32,773 bases of DNA from JBBDMC01 sp964441935 (GCA_964441935.1 CAYTXI010000014.1:1-32773), one strand, 5' to 3'. Positions 8,143 to 16,028 are shown, counted from the stretch's first letter. The notes: generated by a model not told the origin, from the sequence alone. A program made the numbers and translations.

Positions 8143-8210
8143 GCGTGCCCCCCGACCATTGGCCAGCGCTGGCAGCGGTACGGCGCCGGACCGGTTCGAA
8201 CAGATCGAAG

Positions 8211-9395
8211 ATGTCCAAGTCCGAGGAAGACAAGACCGGGCTCTCGCCGATGACGCGCCTCGTCCGCGCGGGCCGCGACAGGGACCTCACCGGACCGTTC
8301 GTCAATCCCCCTGTCATCCACGCCTCGACGGTTCTGTTCGACAGCGTCGACGACATGCGGCACCTCCGTCAGCGCTACGTGTACGGTCGCCGCGGTACAC
8401 CGACGTCTGAGTCGTTCGAGATCGCGATGAGCGAACTGGAGGGCGCCGCTGGGACGATTCTATGCCCGTCCGGGCTGTCAGCCATCGCGACCGCGTTGCT
8501 GTCCTATTTGTCGACCGGTGACCGAGTCCTCATCGTCGACACCGCCTACGGGCCCGTGCGCCAACTCGCTGCAACGGTCCTCAAACGCCTCGGCATCGAA
8601 ACCGTCTTCTACGACCCGGCGATCGGTGCGGGCATCGAGGCGTTGATCACCAAGCGCACTCGCGTCGTCTATCTGGAGGCGCCGGGATCGCTGACCTTCG
8701 AGATGCAGGACCTGCCTGCCATCTCAAGCGTCGCGAAGCGGCATGACGCGACTGTTATCTTCGACAACACCTGGGCGACGCCAGTCGCCTTCAGGGCGCT
8801 CGATCATGGGGCCGACGTGTCGATCGTCGCGGGCACCAAGTACATCGGCGGTCACGCTGACCTCATGCTGGGAACTGCTGCCGCCAACGAGACGGCGTGG
8901 CCGAAGCTCAAGGAGACCCATGGCGCCATGGGCGTCCACGTCGGCCCCGACGACGTCTTCCTCGGACTCCGCGGCCTGCGCACGCTGGCGGTGCGGCTGC
9001 CCCGGCACGCCGAATCCGCGCTCGCCGTTGCCACCTGGCTCGCGGCCCGGCGCGAAGTCGCCCGCGTGCTCTACCCTCCGCTGCCCGGCGATCCCGGACA
9101 CGACTTGTGGAAACGCGACATGCGCGGCGCAGGTGGCCTGTTCGGCGTCGTCTTCGCCGGGTGGAGCGAACGCCAAGCCGCGGCGTTCATCGACGGGCTT
9201 CGTTTGTTCGGGATCGGGGCGTCGTGGGGCGGCTTCGAGAGCCTTGCCATTCTCGCCCATCCGGAACACACGCGCTCGGCGACGAAATGGCGGGCGGAGG
9301 GCCCGGTCGCGCGCATTCACGTCGGGCTGGAGGATCCGGCGGATCTGATCGCCGACCTCGACGCCAGCTTCGCCCGCGTCGCCGCTGCTGGCTGA
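8211..9395 (+). CDS. metC: Cystathionine beta-lyase
   Basis: PLP enzyme of the Cys/Met metabolism family (394 residues) that splits cystathionine to homocysteine, pyruvate and ammonia in methionine synthesis. The active site is complete: Tyr58 and Arg60 (YGR) for the neighbouring subunit's phosphate site, Tyr113 stacking on PLP, Asp185 to the pyridine nitrogen, Lys210 (GTKYIGGH) as Schiff base and Arg368 (ARIHVGLED) for the substrate carboxylate. Asp185 and Lys210 even share the E. coli MetC numbers. The start at ATG 8211 (MSKSEE) is chosen because the upstream in-frame extension is not family-like. The ribosome site is weak (ATCGAAG). Divergent from aapJ. A C-S lyase with wider specificity (alliinase-like) is possible. 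Confidence 0.92.
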   Translation: MSKSEEDKTGLSPMTRLVRAGRDRDLTGPFVNPPVIHASTVLFDSVDDMRHLRQRYVYGRRGTPTSESFEIAMSELEGAAGTILCPSGLSAIATALLSYLSTGDRVLIVDTAYGPVRQLAATVLKRLGIETVFYDPAIGAGIEALITKRTRVVYLEAPGSLTFEMQDLPAISSVAKRHDATVIFDNTWATPVAFRALDHGADVSIVAGTKYIGGHADLMLGTAAANETAWPKLKETHGAMGVHVGPDDVFLGLRGLRTLAVRLPRHAESALAVATWLAARREVARVLYPPLPGDPGHDLWKRDMRGAGGLFGVVFAGWSERQAAAFIDGLRLFGIGASWGGFESLAILAHPEHTRSATKWRAEGPVARIHVGLEDPADLIADLDASFARVAAAG

Positions 9396-9401
9396 GGCGC
9401 C

Positions 9402-10253
9402 TCACCACAGCATGACGGCGCGCATCAGCCCGTCGAGCAGCCTACCGCCACCGCTCGGCCGGGCAAACACGCGCCGCGTCACGCCGAGGCGCGGTTCGAT
9501 GCCCCGGCCGGCGCGCTTGAACCCGAGCCCGGCCGCGGCCGCGTGGCGAAGCACAAGATACGCGAGGCCGCCGCCCAACAGCACCCCGCCGACGACGTCG
9601 CTGAGGTTGTGCACCCCGATCATCGCCCGGCTGACAGCGACGACCGCCGCCGCCGCAACGATCGGCAACGAGCGGGCACCGAGGGTTGCGGCGGCAACGA
9701 TCGCGAAGGAGCCCATGGTGGTCGCATGACCGGACGGAAAGCTGGCGTGCCCGTATCCAAGCGTGAATGGGACGAACGCGGCGCCGCCGTCCTCCAGCAC
9801 GTTCGGGCGCACGCGGCCGAGAAGCGGCTTGATGATGTTGGCCACAATGCCAGGGAACGCAATGGCGACGAAGACGACGCCGGCGTATGCGCCGATCTCC
9901 ATCCACGCCGCAGCAACCGCGCGGCCCGCGCTCCGCCAATCGGCGAAGAGGATTACGAGGGCGAGTACCCCCGACGGAACGAGGAGCCAGTCCGACTTGC
10001 CGAACCGCGTGGCGAACTGGAAGAAGCGCCAACCCCAATCGCCAAGCGACGCACGCCATCCCGCCGCCGCGGCATCCTGGGTCAAGGCGACGACCACAAC
10101 CAGCATGACGGCCGCGGCCACGACGGCGGCGGTCGCGACCGGATCGAGGCGCGGTGGTCGGAACCGCCTGAGGCGCACGGCAGCCGGACTCCAGTTGCGG
10201 CGGCACCGGGCAACCGGCGATTCTCGGCGCGGCGACGGCACGGTACGCGTCAC
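9402..10253 (-). CDS. PAP2-family phosphatase
   Basis: Membrane phosphatase of the PAP2 type, probably acting on a lipid phosphate or pyrophosphate at the periplasmic face. The 283-residue protein has all three signature blocks: KPLLGRVRP (142-150), FPSGH (172-176) and SR-x5-H-x3-D (Ser208, Arg209, His215, Asp219), with about five to six membrane helices from residue 40 on. The start is a GTG at 10251-10253 that overlaps the TGA of the upstream glycosyltransferase (GTGA), so the pair is translationally coupled. That partnership suggests a role in recycling or trimming an undecaprenyl- or lipid A-linked substrate; this is inference. It ends six bases from the metC stop on the opposite strand. 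Confidence 0.88.
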   Translation of the reverse strand: MTRTVPSPRRESPVARCRRNWSPAAVRLRRFRPPRLDPVATAAVVAAAVMLVVVVALTQDAAAAGWRASLGDWGWRFFQFATRFGKSDWLLVPSGVLALVILFADWRSAGRAVAAAWMEIGAYAGVVFVAIAFPGIVANIIKPLLGRVRPNVLEDGGAAFVPFTLGYGHASFPSGHATTMGSFAIVAAATLGARSLPIVAAAAVVAVSRAMIGVHNLSDVVGGVLLGGGLAYLVLRHAAAAGLGFKRAGRGIEPRLGVTRRVFARPSGGGRLLDGLMRAVMLW

Positions 10254-11944
10254 GGTGCGGGACTTCCGGTAGTGAAAACGTGGACGTCAACGCGGCGCAT
10301 CTTGCGCAGATTAAGCCCGCGCACGCGACCGCGATCAACCAGTTCAAGACCGATGTCTTCCACCCGTTGGCGGAACGAGGAGATTTGACTCACATCGACC
10401 GCAGCCGCCCGACAACGGCCACCATCGAGGAAGTCAGCCGCTCCCGCGGCATCGACAAACAGCGTCCCCGGGCCGACCGCCAGCACCATGCTTTCCTCGG
10501 GATAGCCGCTGGTTGCGACCAGCGGATTGGAACACGGGACGGAGGATTCAACGACGGCAGCCACGCGCGCCCCGATCCTGAGGCCGTCGAGGCCCGGAAC
10601 CAACACGCCGAAGAAGCCGTAGAACGCAAAACCGATGCCGACGACCGACAAAGCCGCCGCTGCCGCCACATCTCCGCCACTGAGCCAGCGCCAAGCCACC
10701 CACGCAAGGACCGCGGCGGCCACCAGGGCCAAGAACGCGATGCCAGGAAACCGCCCCTGCCAGTAAAGGAACGCCAGCGGAAACACGACGGCGGCGAGCA
10801 CCCGCGAGGCAAAGGGCGCGAGCGAGACGATCCGGCCAGCCCACCCGCCGACATTCACGCCCCCGGCATCGATCGCCGTGCCCGCAAGCATCGCGATCGC
10901 CGGGATCGCCGGCAGGACATACTGGGGCAGCTTGGCATCGATGAGCTCCCCGACCAACCACAGGGGCACCGCCCAGGCCAACGCGAAGAAGACCGCCGGC
11001 TGACGCAAATGGTCGACGATCCAGCCCGCACCGAGGAGCGCGAAAGTGAGCGCCGGCCCGGCGATGAACCCGGCGAAGATCGCGTAGCTGCCCGGCGGCG
11101 CGACGACGGTGAACGGCACCACGAGCGCGCGCAGCGTTTCCGCGGTCGGTGCCTCGCTCGCAGCGCCGGTCAGGAACGTCACGAGGACGGCGATCGCCCA
11201 CGGTGCAGCCAGAACCAGGGACCAGACGATCCCGCCGCGCGGCCTCAGCCGCGCCAGCCAGCTAAACGAGCCCCGCTCGATCGACAGCACAAGCACCGTC
11301 GCGGCGAAGATCGCCGGCGCCACCAGGCCCTTGGCCAACACCGCCAGCCCCAGTCCCGTCCAGAACAGGGCGGCGATTGCCGCTGTTGCGTCGTCGCGCA
11401 ACCAGACTCGCGCCAGTGCACCCGCCGCGAGCACGACCGTCATCGCGAGCAGCATGTCGGCTGATGCCACGCGGGCTTCGAGGGCCATGAGGCCGCTTCC
11501 GGCGACGAAGAGTCCGGCGAGCAATGCCGCGACGGGCCGCCCGAACGCGATCGCCAACCACCAGGTCAAGAGGGCCGTCGCAATGCCCGCCAGAAACGAC
11601 GGCAGACGGTAGGCCCACAGCGGCGGTTCGTGTCCCTCTCCGGCGAGCGCGATTGCCAGCCCCGCTGCCCAATAGGGGCCGCGGGCATGCCAAGTGCCGT
11701 CAACAGTCTGCAGGCGAACGGTCGCATAATCGCCGGTAACGACCATCTTCTGCGCCGCGACCATGGTTCGCGGCTCGAAGCCGTCGAGCGGCGGCATCGT
11801 CGACATGCCCGGCAGGAAACAGCCGACGGCGACAACCAGTATCACCGCCAGGCTAGCGATCGGCGTTTCCGCCAAACGACCAATGAAGGACTCGATCGCC
11901 GTGGCGGTAGGGTTGCCGGTCACTGATTGGTCGTCTGTCGCCAT
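10250..11944 (-). CDS. ArnT/PMT-like membrane glycosyltransferase (GT-C fold)
   Basis: Polytopic inner-membrane glycosyltransferase of the ArnT (GT83) / PMT type, which moves a sugar from a polyprenyl phosphate to a lipid or protein acceptor at the periplasmic side. The 564-residue protein starts at ATG 11942-11944 (MATDDQ). The first periplasmic loop has PPLDGFEPR, matching the acidic D-x-x-E region of ArnT-type enzymes, followed by the TGDY segment and RGPYW. About twelve hydrophobic helices follow, then a C-terminal soluble domain (from about residue 455). No clear ribosome site is visible, and a copy of the tRNA-Arg 3' end lies only 20 bases upstream of the ATG, in place of a normal leader. 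It is coupled to the PAP2 gene. Sugar and acceptor are unknown. Confidence 0.85.
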   Translation of the reverse strand: MATDDQSVTGNPTATAIESFIGRLAETPIASLAVILVVAVGCFLPGMSTMPPLDGFEPRTMVAAQKMVVTGDYATVRLQTVDGTWHARGPYWAAGLAIALAGEGHEPPLWAYRLPSFLAGIATALLTWWLAIAFGRPVAALLAGLFVAGSGLMALEARVASADMLLAMTVVLAAGALARVWLRDDATAAIAALFWTGLGLAVLAKGLVAPAIFAATVLVLSIERGSFSWLARLRPRGGIVWSLVLAAPWAIAVLVTFLTGAASEAPTAETLRALVVPFTVVAPPGSYAIFAGFIAGPALTFALLGAGWIVDHLRQPAVFFALAWAVPLWLVGELIDAKLPQYVLPAIPAIAMLAGTAIDAGGVNVGGWAGRIVSLAPFASRVLAAVVFPLAFLYWQGRFPGIAFLALVAAAVLAWVAWRWLSGGDVAAAAALSVVGIGFAFYGFFGVLVPGLDGLRIGARVAAVVESSVPCSNPLVATSGYPEESMVLAVGPGTLFVDAAGAADFLDGGRCRAAAVDVSQISSFRQRVEDIGLELVDRGRVRGLNLRKMRRVDVHVFTTGSPAP

Positions 11945-11963
11945 AGCGAAGTGTAAGCGAAGC

Positions 11964-11998
11964 TGGCGATCCCGGGAGGACTCGAACCACCAACCAAC
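11964..11998 (-). repeat. Partial copy of the tRNA-Arg 3' end (candidate att site)
   Basis: These 35 bases match the 3' end of tRNA-Arg(TCT) at 12827-12861 at 32 positions, from the variable region through the T arm to the CCA, in the same orientation. No 5' half (D arm, anticodon stem) is present. A lone tRNA 3' end downstream of the intact tRNA on the same strand is the usual mark of tyrosine-recombinase integration. Confidence 0.8.
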
Positions 11999-12156
11999 AC
12001 ATTTTCCATCGACCCGATCCGGTCGACAACCCACCCGCGCTTCCGCGAACTGATTCCTCGCCCCGATCGCTAGCCCTTTGTCGGGCCATGCGTCGACCCG
12101 CCGCGACACTCAACGCCGTCGGAACGTTCTCTCCCAGGAAGAAAGCTGGGCAGCCG

Positions 12157-12176
12157 CGGCCGGCCCGCCCCGGCCG
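12157..12176 (-). terminator. GC-rich stem-loop downstream of the small exported-protein gene
   Basis: CGGCCGG at 12157-12163 pairs exactly with CCGGCCG at 12170-12176 around a six-base loop, 34 bases past the stop codon of the gene at 12211-12597. A pyrimidine stretch but no clear T run follows on the minus strand, so termination is only possible. Confidence 0.35.
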
Positions 12177-12210
12177 TATCGGCGCCTTCGAGTTTGTTGG
12201 CGTTCAGACG

Positions 12211-12597
12211 TTACTTGGCGTCGGGGTCGTACTGGTATGCTCCCGACGTTGAGAGACTGCACGTATCCACATCCCAAGTACGCCATGCATAGCCCAGGTG
12301 CTCGGCAGCTGATTTTTCGTCCGGGGTCAATTCAGCCCAAAACTTTTCGTCGGACGCCGGTGGGTAGGGATAGATGCCCTCCCATCGTGCCTCATCCCAT
12401 CCAAGCGCGGCCCAGGCCCGCTGCGCGTCTGCGGACATTTCGCCCCAGTCCACATCATACCAATCACACACATCTATTGCGGCGTAAGCCTTGCTGCCTG
12501 ACAGTCCGGCCGGAAGGACAATTTGGGCGGCCACAAGGGACATGGCTGACAAGCCGCACGCGATAGCGATTCGGGTCGACAGTTTGCTGATCTTCAT
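12211..12597 (-). CDS. Small exported protein with two Trp-rich repeats, unknown function
   Basis: 128 residues. The start at ATG 12595-12597 (MKISKL) has GAGGAA five bases upstream. An N-terminal signal peptide (about 39 residues, cleavage after AYA) precedes a short acidic, tryptophan-rich domain. That domain holds two related units, MSADAQRAWAALGW followed by a Trp four residues on, and LTPDEKSAAEHLGY likewise followed by Trp: a repeat of about 20 residues with the pattern [ML]-[ST]-x-D-(x)n-A-x-x-LG[WY]-x4-W. Two cysteines, one on each side of the repeat pair (in VCDW and DTCS), could form a disulfide. I do not recognise a named family. It is the only gene in the segment bounded by tRNA-Arg and its partial copy, which suggests acquisition by transfer. 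Confidence 0.78.
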   Translation of the reverse strand: MKISKLSTRIAIACGLSAMSLVAAQIVLPAGLSGSKAYAAIDVCDWYDVDWGEMSADAQRAWAALGWDEARWEGIYPYPPASDEKFWAELTPDEKSAAEHLGYAWRTWDVDTCSLSTSGAYQYDPDAK

Positions 12598-12794
12598 TGC
12601 TTTCCTCATCCACTCACCACCGCAGGCCCGCTCGCTTGAGACAGGTACGCGCAAGACTCCAACAGGGTCGAAAATACTTCGGCGCAATAGGAGCCGTCCC
12701 GGTACATCAGTGGTCAAGGTTAATTCGAGCGGGCCTGCCCGCTTCGCTGATGCCATGCCCAGACCTATGGCCCGGGCACCGTCCGATCCCGCCC

Positions 12795-12814
12795 GACCGC
12801 TAGACCGCTAGACC
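12795..12814. repeat. 8-bp tandem repeat beside tRNA-Arg
   Basis: The unit GACCGCTA occurs at 12795-12802 and 12803-12810 and continues with GACC at 12811-12814, 13 bases beyond the tRNA-Arg 3' end. It lies inside the suspected element edge. No function is seen. Confidence 0.6.
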
Positions 12815-12826
12815 TTGGAAAAGAGG

Positions 12827-12903
12827 TGGCGACCCCGGGAGGACTCGAACCTCCGACCAACAGCTTAGAAGGCTGCTGCTCTATCCAGCTGAGCTACGGG
12901 GCC
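12827..12903 (-). tRNA. tRNA-Arg (anticodon TCT)
   Basis: 77 bases with an encoded CCA at 12827-12829. Acceptor GGCCCCG pairs with CGGGGTC (one G-T pair), the anticodon arm is GCAGC-CTTCTAA-GCTGT with anticodon TCT, and the T arm is GGAGG-TTCGAGT-CCTCC. It lies 18 bases after the NDUFS4 stop codon on the same strand and may be processed from a shared transcript. Its 3' end is duplicated at 11964-11998. Confidence 0.96.
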
Positions 12904-12921
12904 ATCGATGGTGACCCACCA

Positions 12922-13227
12922 TCAGTGGGTCCACGGCTGCCGCCGACCAAAGCGGAAGTTGTCAGCGTAGGAGATCGCCTGCCGCGCCGGCTCATGTGGC
13001 TCCGAAACACGATAGGGAATGCGGTTACGCTTCGCGTAGGCGACGGCCTGCTCACGATCGTCGAACTCCAGCCTGATCTGGCGACGCGTATCGGCCGACG
13101 AAGTGTAGCCCATCAGCGGGTCAGCGTCGCGCGGCGCCTCCGGCTCGTATTCCAACACCCATTTCTCGGTCGCCGCCGTCCCGGCCTGCATAGCGTTTCT
13201 GGCCGGCTTGAAGATTCGCGCGAGCAT
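12922..13227 (-). CDS. NADH dehydrogenase (complex I) accessory subunit, NDUFS4 type
   Basis: Accessory subunit of respiratory complex I found in alphaproteobacteria and mitochondria (18 kDa / AQDQ subunit; ETC complex I subunit family), bound to the peripheral arm in the cytoplasm. The 101-residue protein starts at ATG 13225-13227 with AAGGA six bases upstream. Diagnostic stretches are ARIFKPAR at the N-terminus, WVLEYEPEAP, DPLMGYTSS, and the C-terminal YADNFRFGRRQPWTH, all close to the mitochondrial sequence. The length is normal for the bacterial form. It lies between tRNA-Pro and tRNA-Arg on the same strand. A 7-bp hairpin (12913-12931) overlaps its stop codon. Confidence 0.93.
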   Translation of the reverse strand: MLARIFKPARNAMQAGTAATEKWVLEYEPEAPRDADPLMGYTSSADTRRQIRLEFDDREQAVAYAKRNRIPYRVSEPHEPARQAISYADNFRFGRRQPWTH

Positions 13228-13252
13228 GATTGTCCTTATCACACGGGACGAG

Positions 13253-13266
13253 CGCCGACGTCGGCG
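13253..13266. repeat. 14-bp perfect palindrome between tRNA-Pro and the NDUFS4 gene
   Basis: CGCCGACGTCGGCG is its own reverse complement. It lies 13 bases past the tRNA-Pro 3' end and 26 bases before the NDUFS4 start. It could be an operator, or fold as a hairpin in RNA reading through from the tRNA. Confidence 0.5.
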
Positions 13267-13278
13267 ACCTCGGGTCCC

Positions 13279-13352
<74 letters not shown>

Positions 13353-13386
13353 GAACCCAAGGATCGGCGAGGGATCGCCGCGCCTG

Positions 13387-13413
13387 ATTACACATTCGTC
13401 CGTTTTCCATCAA
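13387..13413 (-). promoter_or_regulatory. Candidate promoter for tRNA-Pro
   Basis: On the minus strand TTGATG (13408-13413) and TGTAAT (13387-13392) are separated by 15 bases, and the -10 lies 34 bases before the tRNA 5' end. The -10 matches the consensus at five of six bases. The spacer is short, so the call is tentative. Confidence 0.35.
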
Positions 13414-13533
13414 GCGGCGACGGCACGGCCGTCCGCCCGTTGTCAGCGGGCTTCCCCCCGCTATACTCCCGGCGGCCTCCCAGCCCGACGCGAGCGAGCA
13501 CCAACCGATGCCGACCCCGGAGTCCCATCGTCG

Positions 13534-14535
13534 ATGAGCCGCCGCCGCGCGCGGCCGACCGCCACAGCGGCCGCGCCCCCGTCGCGCCTGCCGAAATGGC
13601 TGCCATTCGCAGTGAGCCTGGTTGCCTTGGTGGCAGTTGGGGTCGCCTTCCTCGCTTGGCCGCGTTCAACCGCCATCAGGCCCGCGGCAACGGGAACCGA
13701 GCCCGGTCTGGTCGAGAAGGTCGAGTCCCTCTACAACGACATCTATCTCTACCGGCAGGTGAACGGCTACTTCCGGCTGTCGTTCGGCGCCGAGCGCCTG
13801 AGATACACCGAATCAATCGTCAATCCCGACGACGAGCTCGAACTCCCCGTCTACTACACCCAGTCCATGACCGCCGGGCTCGCCTACGCCGACAAGCTCG
13901 ACAGCGCCGCCATCATCGGCCTCGGCGGCGGGCGAACCGCCTGGTACATCCACAAGTCCGTGCCGGAGATCCAGTTCACCGGCGTCGAGCTCGACCCCGA
14001 CGTGGCGCGGATCGCCGCGGACTACTTCGAGGTCCGCCCCGAGGCGAACTTCGACGTCGAAATCCGGGACGGACGCGTCCATCTGGCGCGCACCGACGAG
14101 ACGTTCGACCTCATCCTGATCGACGCCTACCGTGGCCCGTTCGTTCCGTTCCACCTCCTCACCACCGAGTTCTACGAACTGGTGGCCGAGCATCTGCGGC
14201 CAGGGGGCGTCGCCGTCCAGAACGTTGAGCCGACGACGATGCTCTTCGATAGCGCGGTGGCGACGATCAGGGCCGCGTTCGATCATCTGGTGTTCTTCAG
14301 GGGTGAGGGCAACATCGTCATCCTCGCCTACAACGGTGCCGAAAAGGACGAGGCCGCGATCAAGCGCCTTGCCGCCGAGCGCCAGGCCAAATACGGCTTC
14401 CGCTACGACCTTACCGAGATCCTCGACCGGCGCTTCATGCCGCAACGGAACGAGGAGACCGAGCCGCTTACCGACGATTTCGCCCCGGTGGAGTACCTCA
14501 AGGCCGTCGAGCGCCATAACCGGAAGCAGACATGA
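13534..14535 (+). CDS. Membrane-anchored spermidine-synthase-like methyltransferase-fold protein
   Basis: A 333-residue protein with a basic N-terminus, one membrane helix (about residues 22-42) and a soluble spermidine-synthase-like Rossmann domain. The nucleotide-binding loop is GLGGGRTA (129-136), the acidic strand end is VELDP (151-155) and the position of the catalytic Asp of aminopropyltransferases is IDAYRG (Asp197). The family includes true spermidine synthases, but also many proteins of unknown activity fused to membrane domains, and the anchored form here belongs with the latter. The start ATG 13534 (MSRRRA) is chosen because the frame further upstream runs across both tRNA genes. 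Its stop overlaps the next gene's start (ATGA at 14532-14535). Confidence 0.8.
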   Translation: MSRRRARPTATAAAPPSRLPKWLPFAVSLVALVAVGVAFLAWPRSTAIRPAATGTEPGLVEKVESLYNDIYLYRQVNGYFRLSFGAERLRYTESIVNPDDELELPVYYTQSMTAGLAYADKLDSAAIIGLGGGRTAWYIHKSVPEIQFTGVELDPDVARIAADYFEVRPEANFDVEIRDGRVHLARTDETFDLILIDAYRGPFVPFHLLTTEFYELVAEHLRPGGVAVQNVEPTTMLFDSAVATIRAAFDHLVFFRGEGNIVILAYNGAEKDEAAIKRLAAERQAKYGFRYDLTEILDRRFMPQRNEETEPLTDDFAPVEYLKAVERHNRKQT

Positions 14536-15191
14536 CGACGGCGACCGAGCGCGCCGCTCCGCTCCATCGCCGTCTGGCCGTCGGGCCGGTGGCGGCGGCG
14601 CTCGTGGTGGCCGACGTCGCCACGCTCGGTTTCATCACCCTCGGCTTTGAGATGGTGGCGAGCCGCGTCCTGACGCCGCTGTTCGGCAGCGGCATCTACA
14701 CTTGGGCGACAATAATCTCGATTGTCATCGCCGGCCTGATGGCCGGCTACTTCAGCGGCGGCTTCATCGCCGACCGATACCCAACGTTCACTTTCGCCGT
14801 CGCCATCAAGCTCATCGGCGCGGCCTATCTCCTGTTCATCTTCGTGATGGTGGCGGGCGGGCTCGAGGACGTCATCGATATGATTCCGGGAGAGATCACC
14901 GCGTTATTCGTCAGCGGCGTGATCGTCGCGTTCCCGCCCTTGCTGGTGCTGGGCATGTATTCGCCGCTGTCGGTGCGGCTGCTTCTGCGCCTGCCCTCCG
15001 ACGCCGGCAAGATTTCCGGCGGGCTGTTCGCGGTCTCCTCGCTCGGCAACATCATCGGGATCATCATCACCACGTTCTTCCTGATCCCGTCGATCGGAAC
15101 GCGGGCGATCACCCTCAGCTTCGCGGTCTTCCTGATCGCCTCGGCGGCATTATCGGCACTGATGCGCCTCGCCCAGGCCGAAAACCGCTAG
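14532..15191 (+). CDS. Membrane partner of the spermidine-synthase-like protein
   Basis: 219 residues with about six to seven hydrophobic segments. The first contains GFEMVASRVLTPLFGSGIYTW, the start signature of the membrane domain seen in fused spermidine-synthase/MFS-like proteins (E-x-x-x-x-R-x-L-x-P-x-x-G-x-S/G). Further on come GYFSGGFIADRYP and SLGNIIGIIITTFFLIP, also typical. In many bacteria this domain is fused in front of the synthase domain; here it is a separate gene placed after it, with a 4-base ATGA overlap, so the two products very probably form one complex. The substrate is unknown. Confidence 0.82.
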   Translation: MTTATERAAPLHRRLAVGPVAAALVVADVATLGFITLGFEMVASRVLTPLFGSGIYTWATIISIVIAGLMAGYFSGGFIADRYPTFTFAVAIKLIGAAYLLFIFVMVAGGLEDVIDMIPGEITALFVSGVIVAFPPLLVLGMYSPLSVRLLLRLPSDAGKISGGLFAVSSLGNIIGIIITTFFLIPSIGTRAITLSFAVFLIASAALSALMRLAQAENR

Positions 15192-15241
15192 CCCTAGGCA
15201 ACATGCCCGGATTCCCTGGATTTCGGGGCGGAATGACCGGA

Positions 15242-15817
15242 TTAGTGGGACAGCGGCGCGCCGCCGGTGTCCGGCCGAATCTCAGTCGCCATCAGGCCCT
15301 TCGGCCCGTCGCCGTAGCGGACCAGAACCACCTGCCCGGGCCTAAGCTCGGTGAGCCCGAAACGGCGCAGCGTCTCCATGTGGACGAAGATGTCCTCGGT
15401 TCCCTCGCCGCGCGTCACGAACCCGTAGCCGCGCACCCGGTTGAACCACTTGACCACTGCCCGCTCGAGGCCGCTGGTCGGTGTGACGGTGACGTGGGTC
15501 CTCGCAGACGTTACCTGCGGCGGTCTTACCGCCGTCGATTCGTCCATGGTGAGGACGCGAAACGCCTGCAGCCCCTTCGGGCGATTGAACGCCTCGCAGA
15601 CGACGCGCGCGCCCTCGTAGGCGGTCGTAAATCCGCCACGTCTAAGACAGGTCACGTGCAACAGGACATCCGGTAACCCGTTGTCCGGCACGACGAACCC
15701 GTAACCCTTGGAAGCATCGAACCACTTGATCACTCCGGCGACCTCGATCAGATCGACCGGTGCTTCCTCATTGACCTCTTCACCAAGTGGCAATTCCGGA
15801 GAGACTTTGGCCCCCAT
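15242..15817 (-). CDS. Cold-shock protein with two cold-shock domains
   Basis: Single-stranded nucleic-acid-binding protein of 191 residues with two CSDs. The first (about 25-92) has RNP1 KGYGFV (37-42) and DVLLHVTCL for RNP2. The second (about 118-184) has RGYGFVT (129-135) and DIFVHMETL. The linker contains a Thr/Pro-rich stretch. This double-CSD architecture is common in alphaproteobacteria, where most other bacteria have single 70-residue CspA proteins. The start is uncertain: ATG 15817 (MGAKVS) is preferred on family length, but in-frame ATGs at 15835 and 15883 also exist and none has a strong ribosome site. It is divergent from gloA over about 210 bases. Confidence 0.9.
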   Translation of the reverse strand: MGAKVSPELPLGEEVNEEAPVDLIEVAGVIKWFDASKGYGFVVPDNGLPDVLLHVTCLRRGGFTTAYEGARVVCEAFNRPKGLQAFRVLTMDESTAVRPPQVTSARTHVTVTPTSGLERAVVKWFNRVRGYGFVTRGEGTEDIFVHMETLRRFGLTELRPGQVVLVRYGDGPKGLMATEIRPDTGGAPLSH

Positions 15818-16028
15818 AGAAGTCACGCCCCGCATACCGCACCATTCGGCTAGCCTCGCCGAATCCGTCAGGCAGCATAACATTCGGTGACAACGAGACC
15901 AGCACTAATTCGAATTTGTGTGGCGCCAGTGCACAGCCTGTGTGCGACTCGTCACAACGCGGATTTGCCTTTGATGCGTCGGGGCTTATCCTGTTGAGCG
16001 ACATCAACCGACAGAGTGGAGCGACGCG

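Larger units (their letters stand above)
11964..12826. mobile_element. Candidate remnant of a tRNA-Arg-integrated element
   Basis: The segment between the intact tRNA-Arg and the tRNA 3'-end copy is 863 bp from repeat to repeat. It holds a single gene for a small exported protein (12211-12597) and no integrase. By hand count 12241-12600 is about 59% GC, lower than the neighbouring genes. It would be either a worn-down island or a small passenger left after most of an element was lost. Confidence 0.45.

Noticed and set aside
8211..9395. Whether MetC is also a pseudoenzyme, given the degenerate relative in the window
   Set aside because: All key residues are present: Tyr58, Arg60, Tyr113, Asp185, Lys210 and Arg368.
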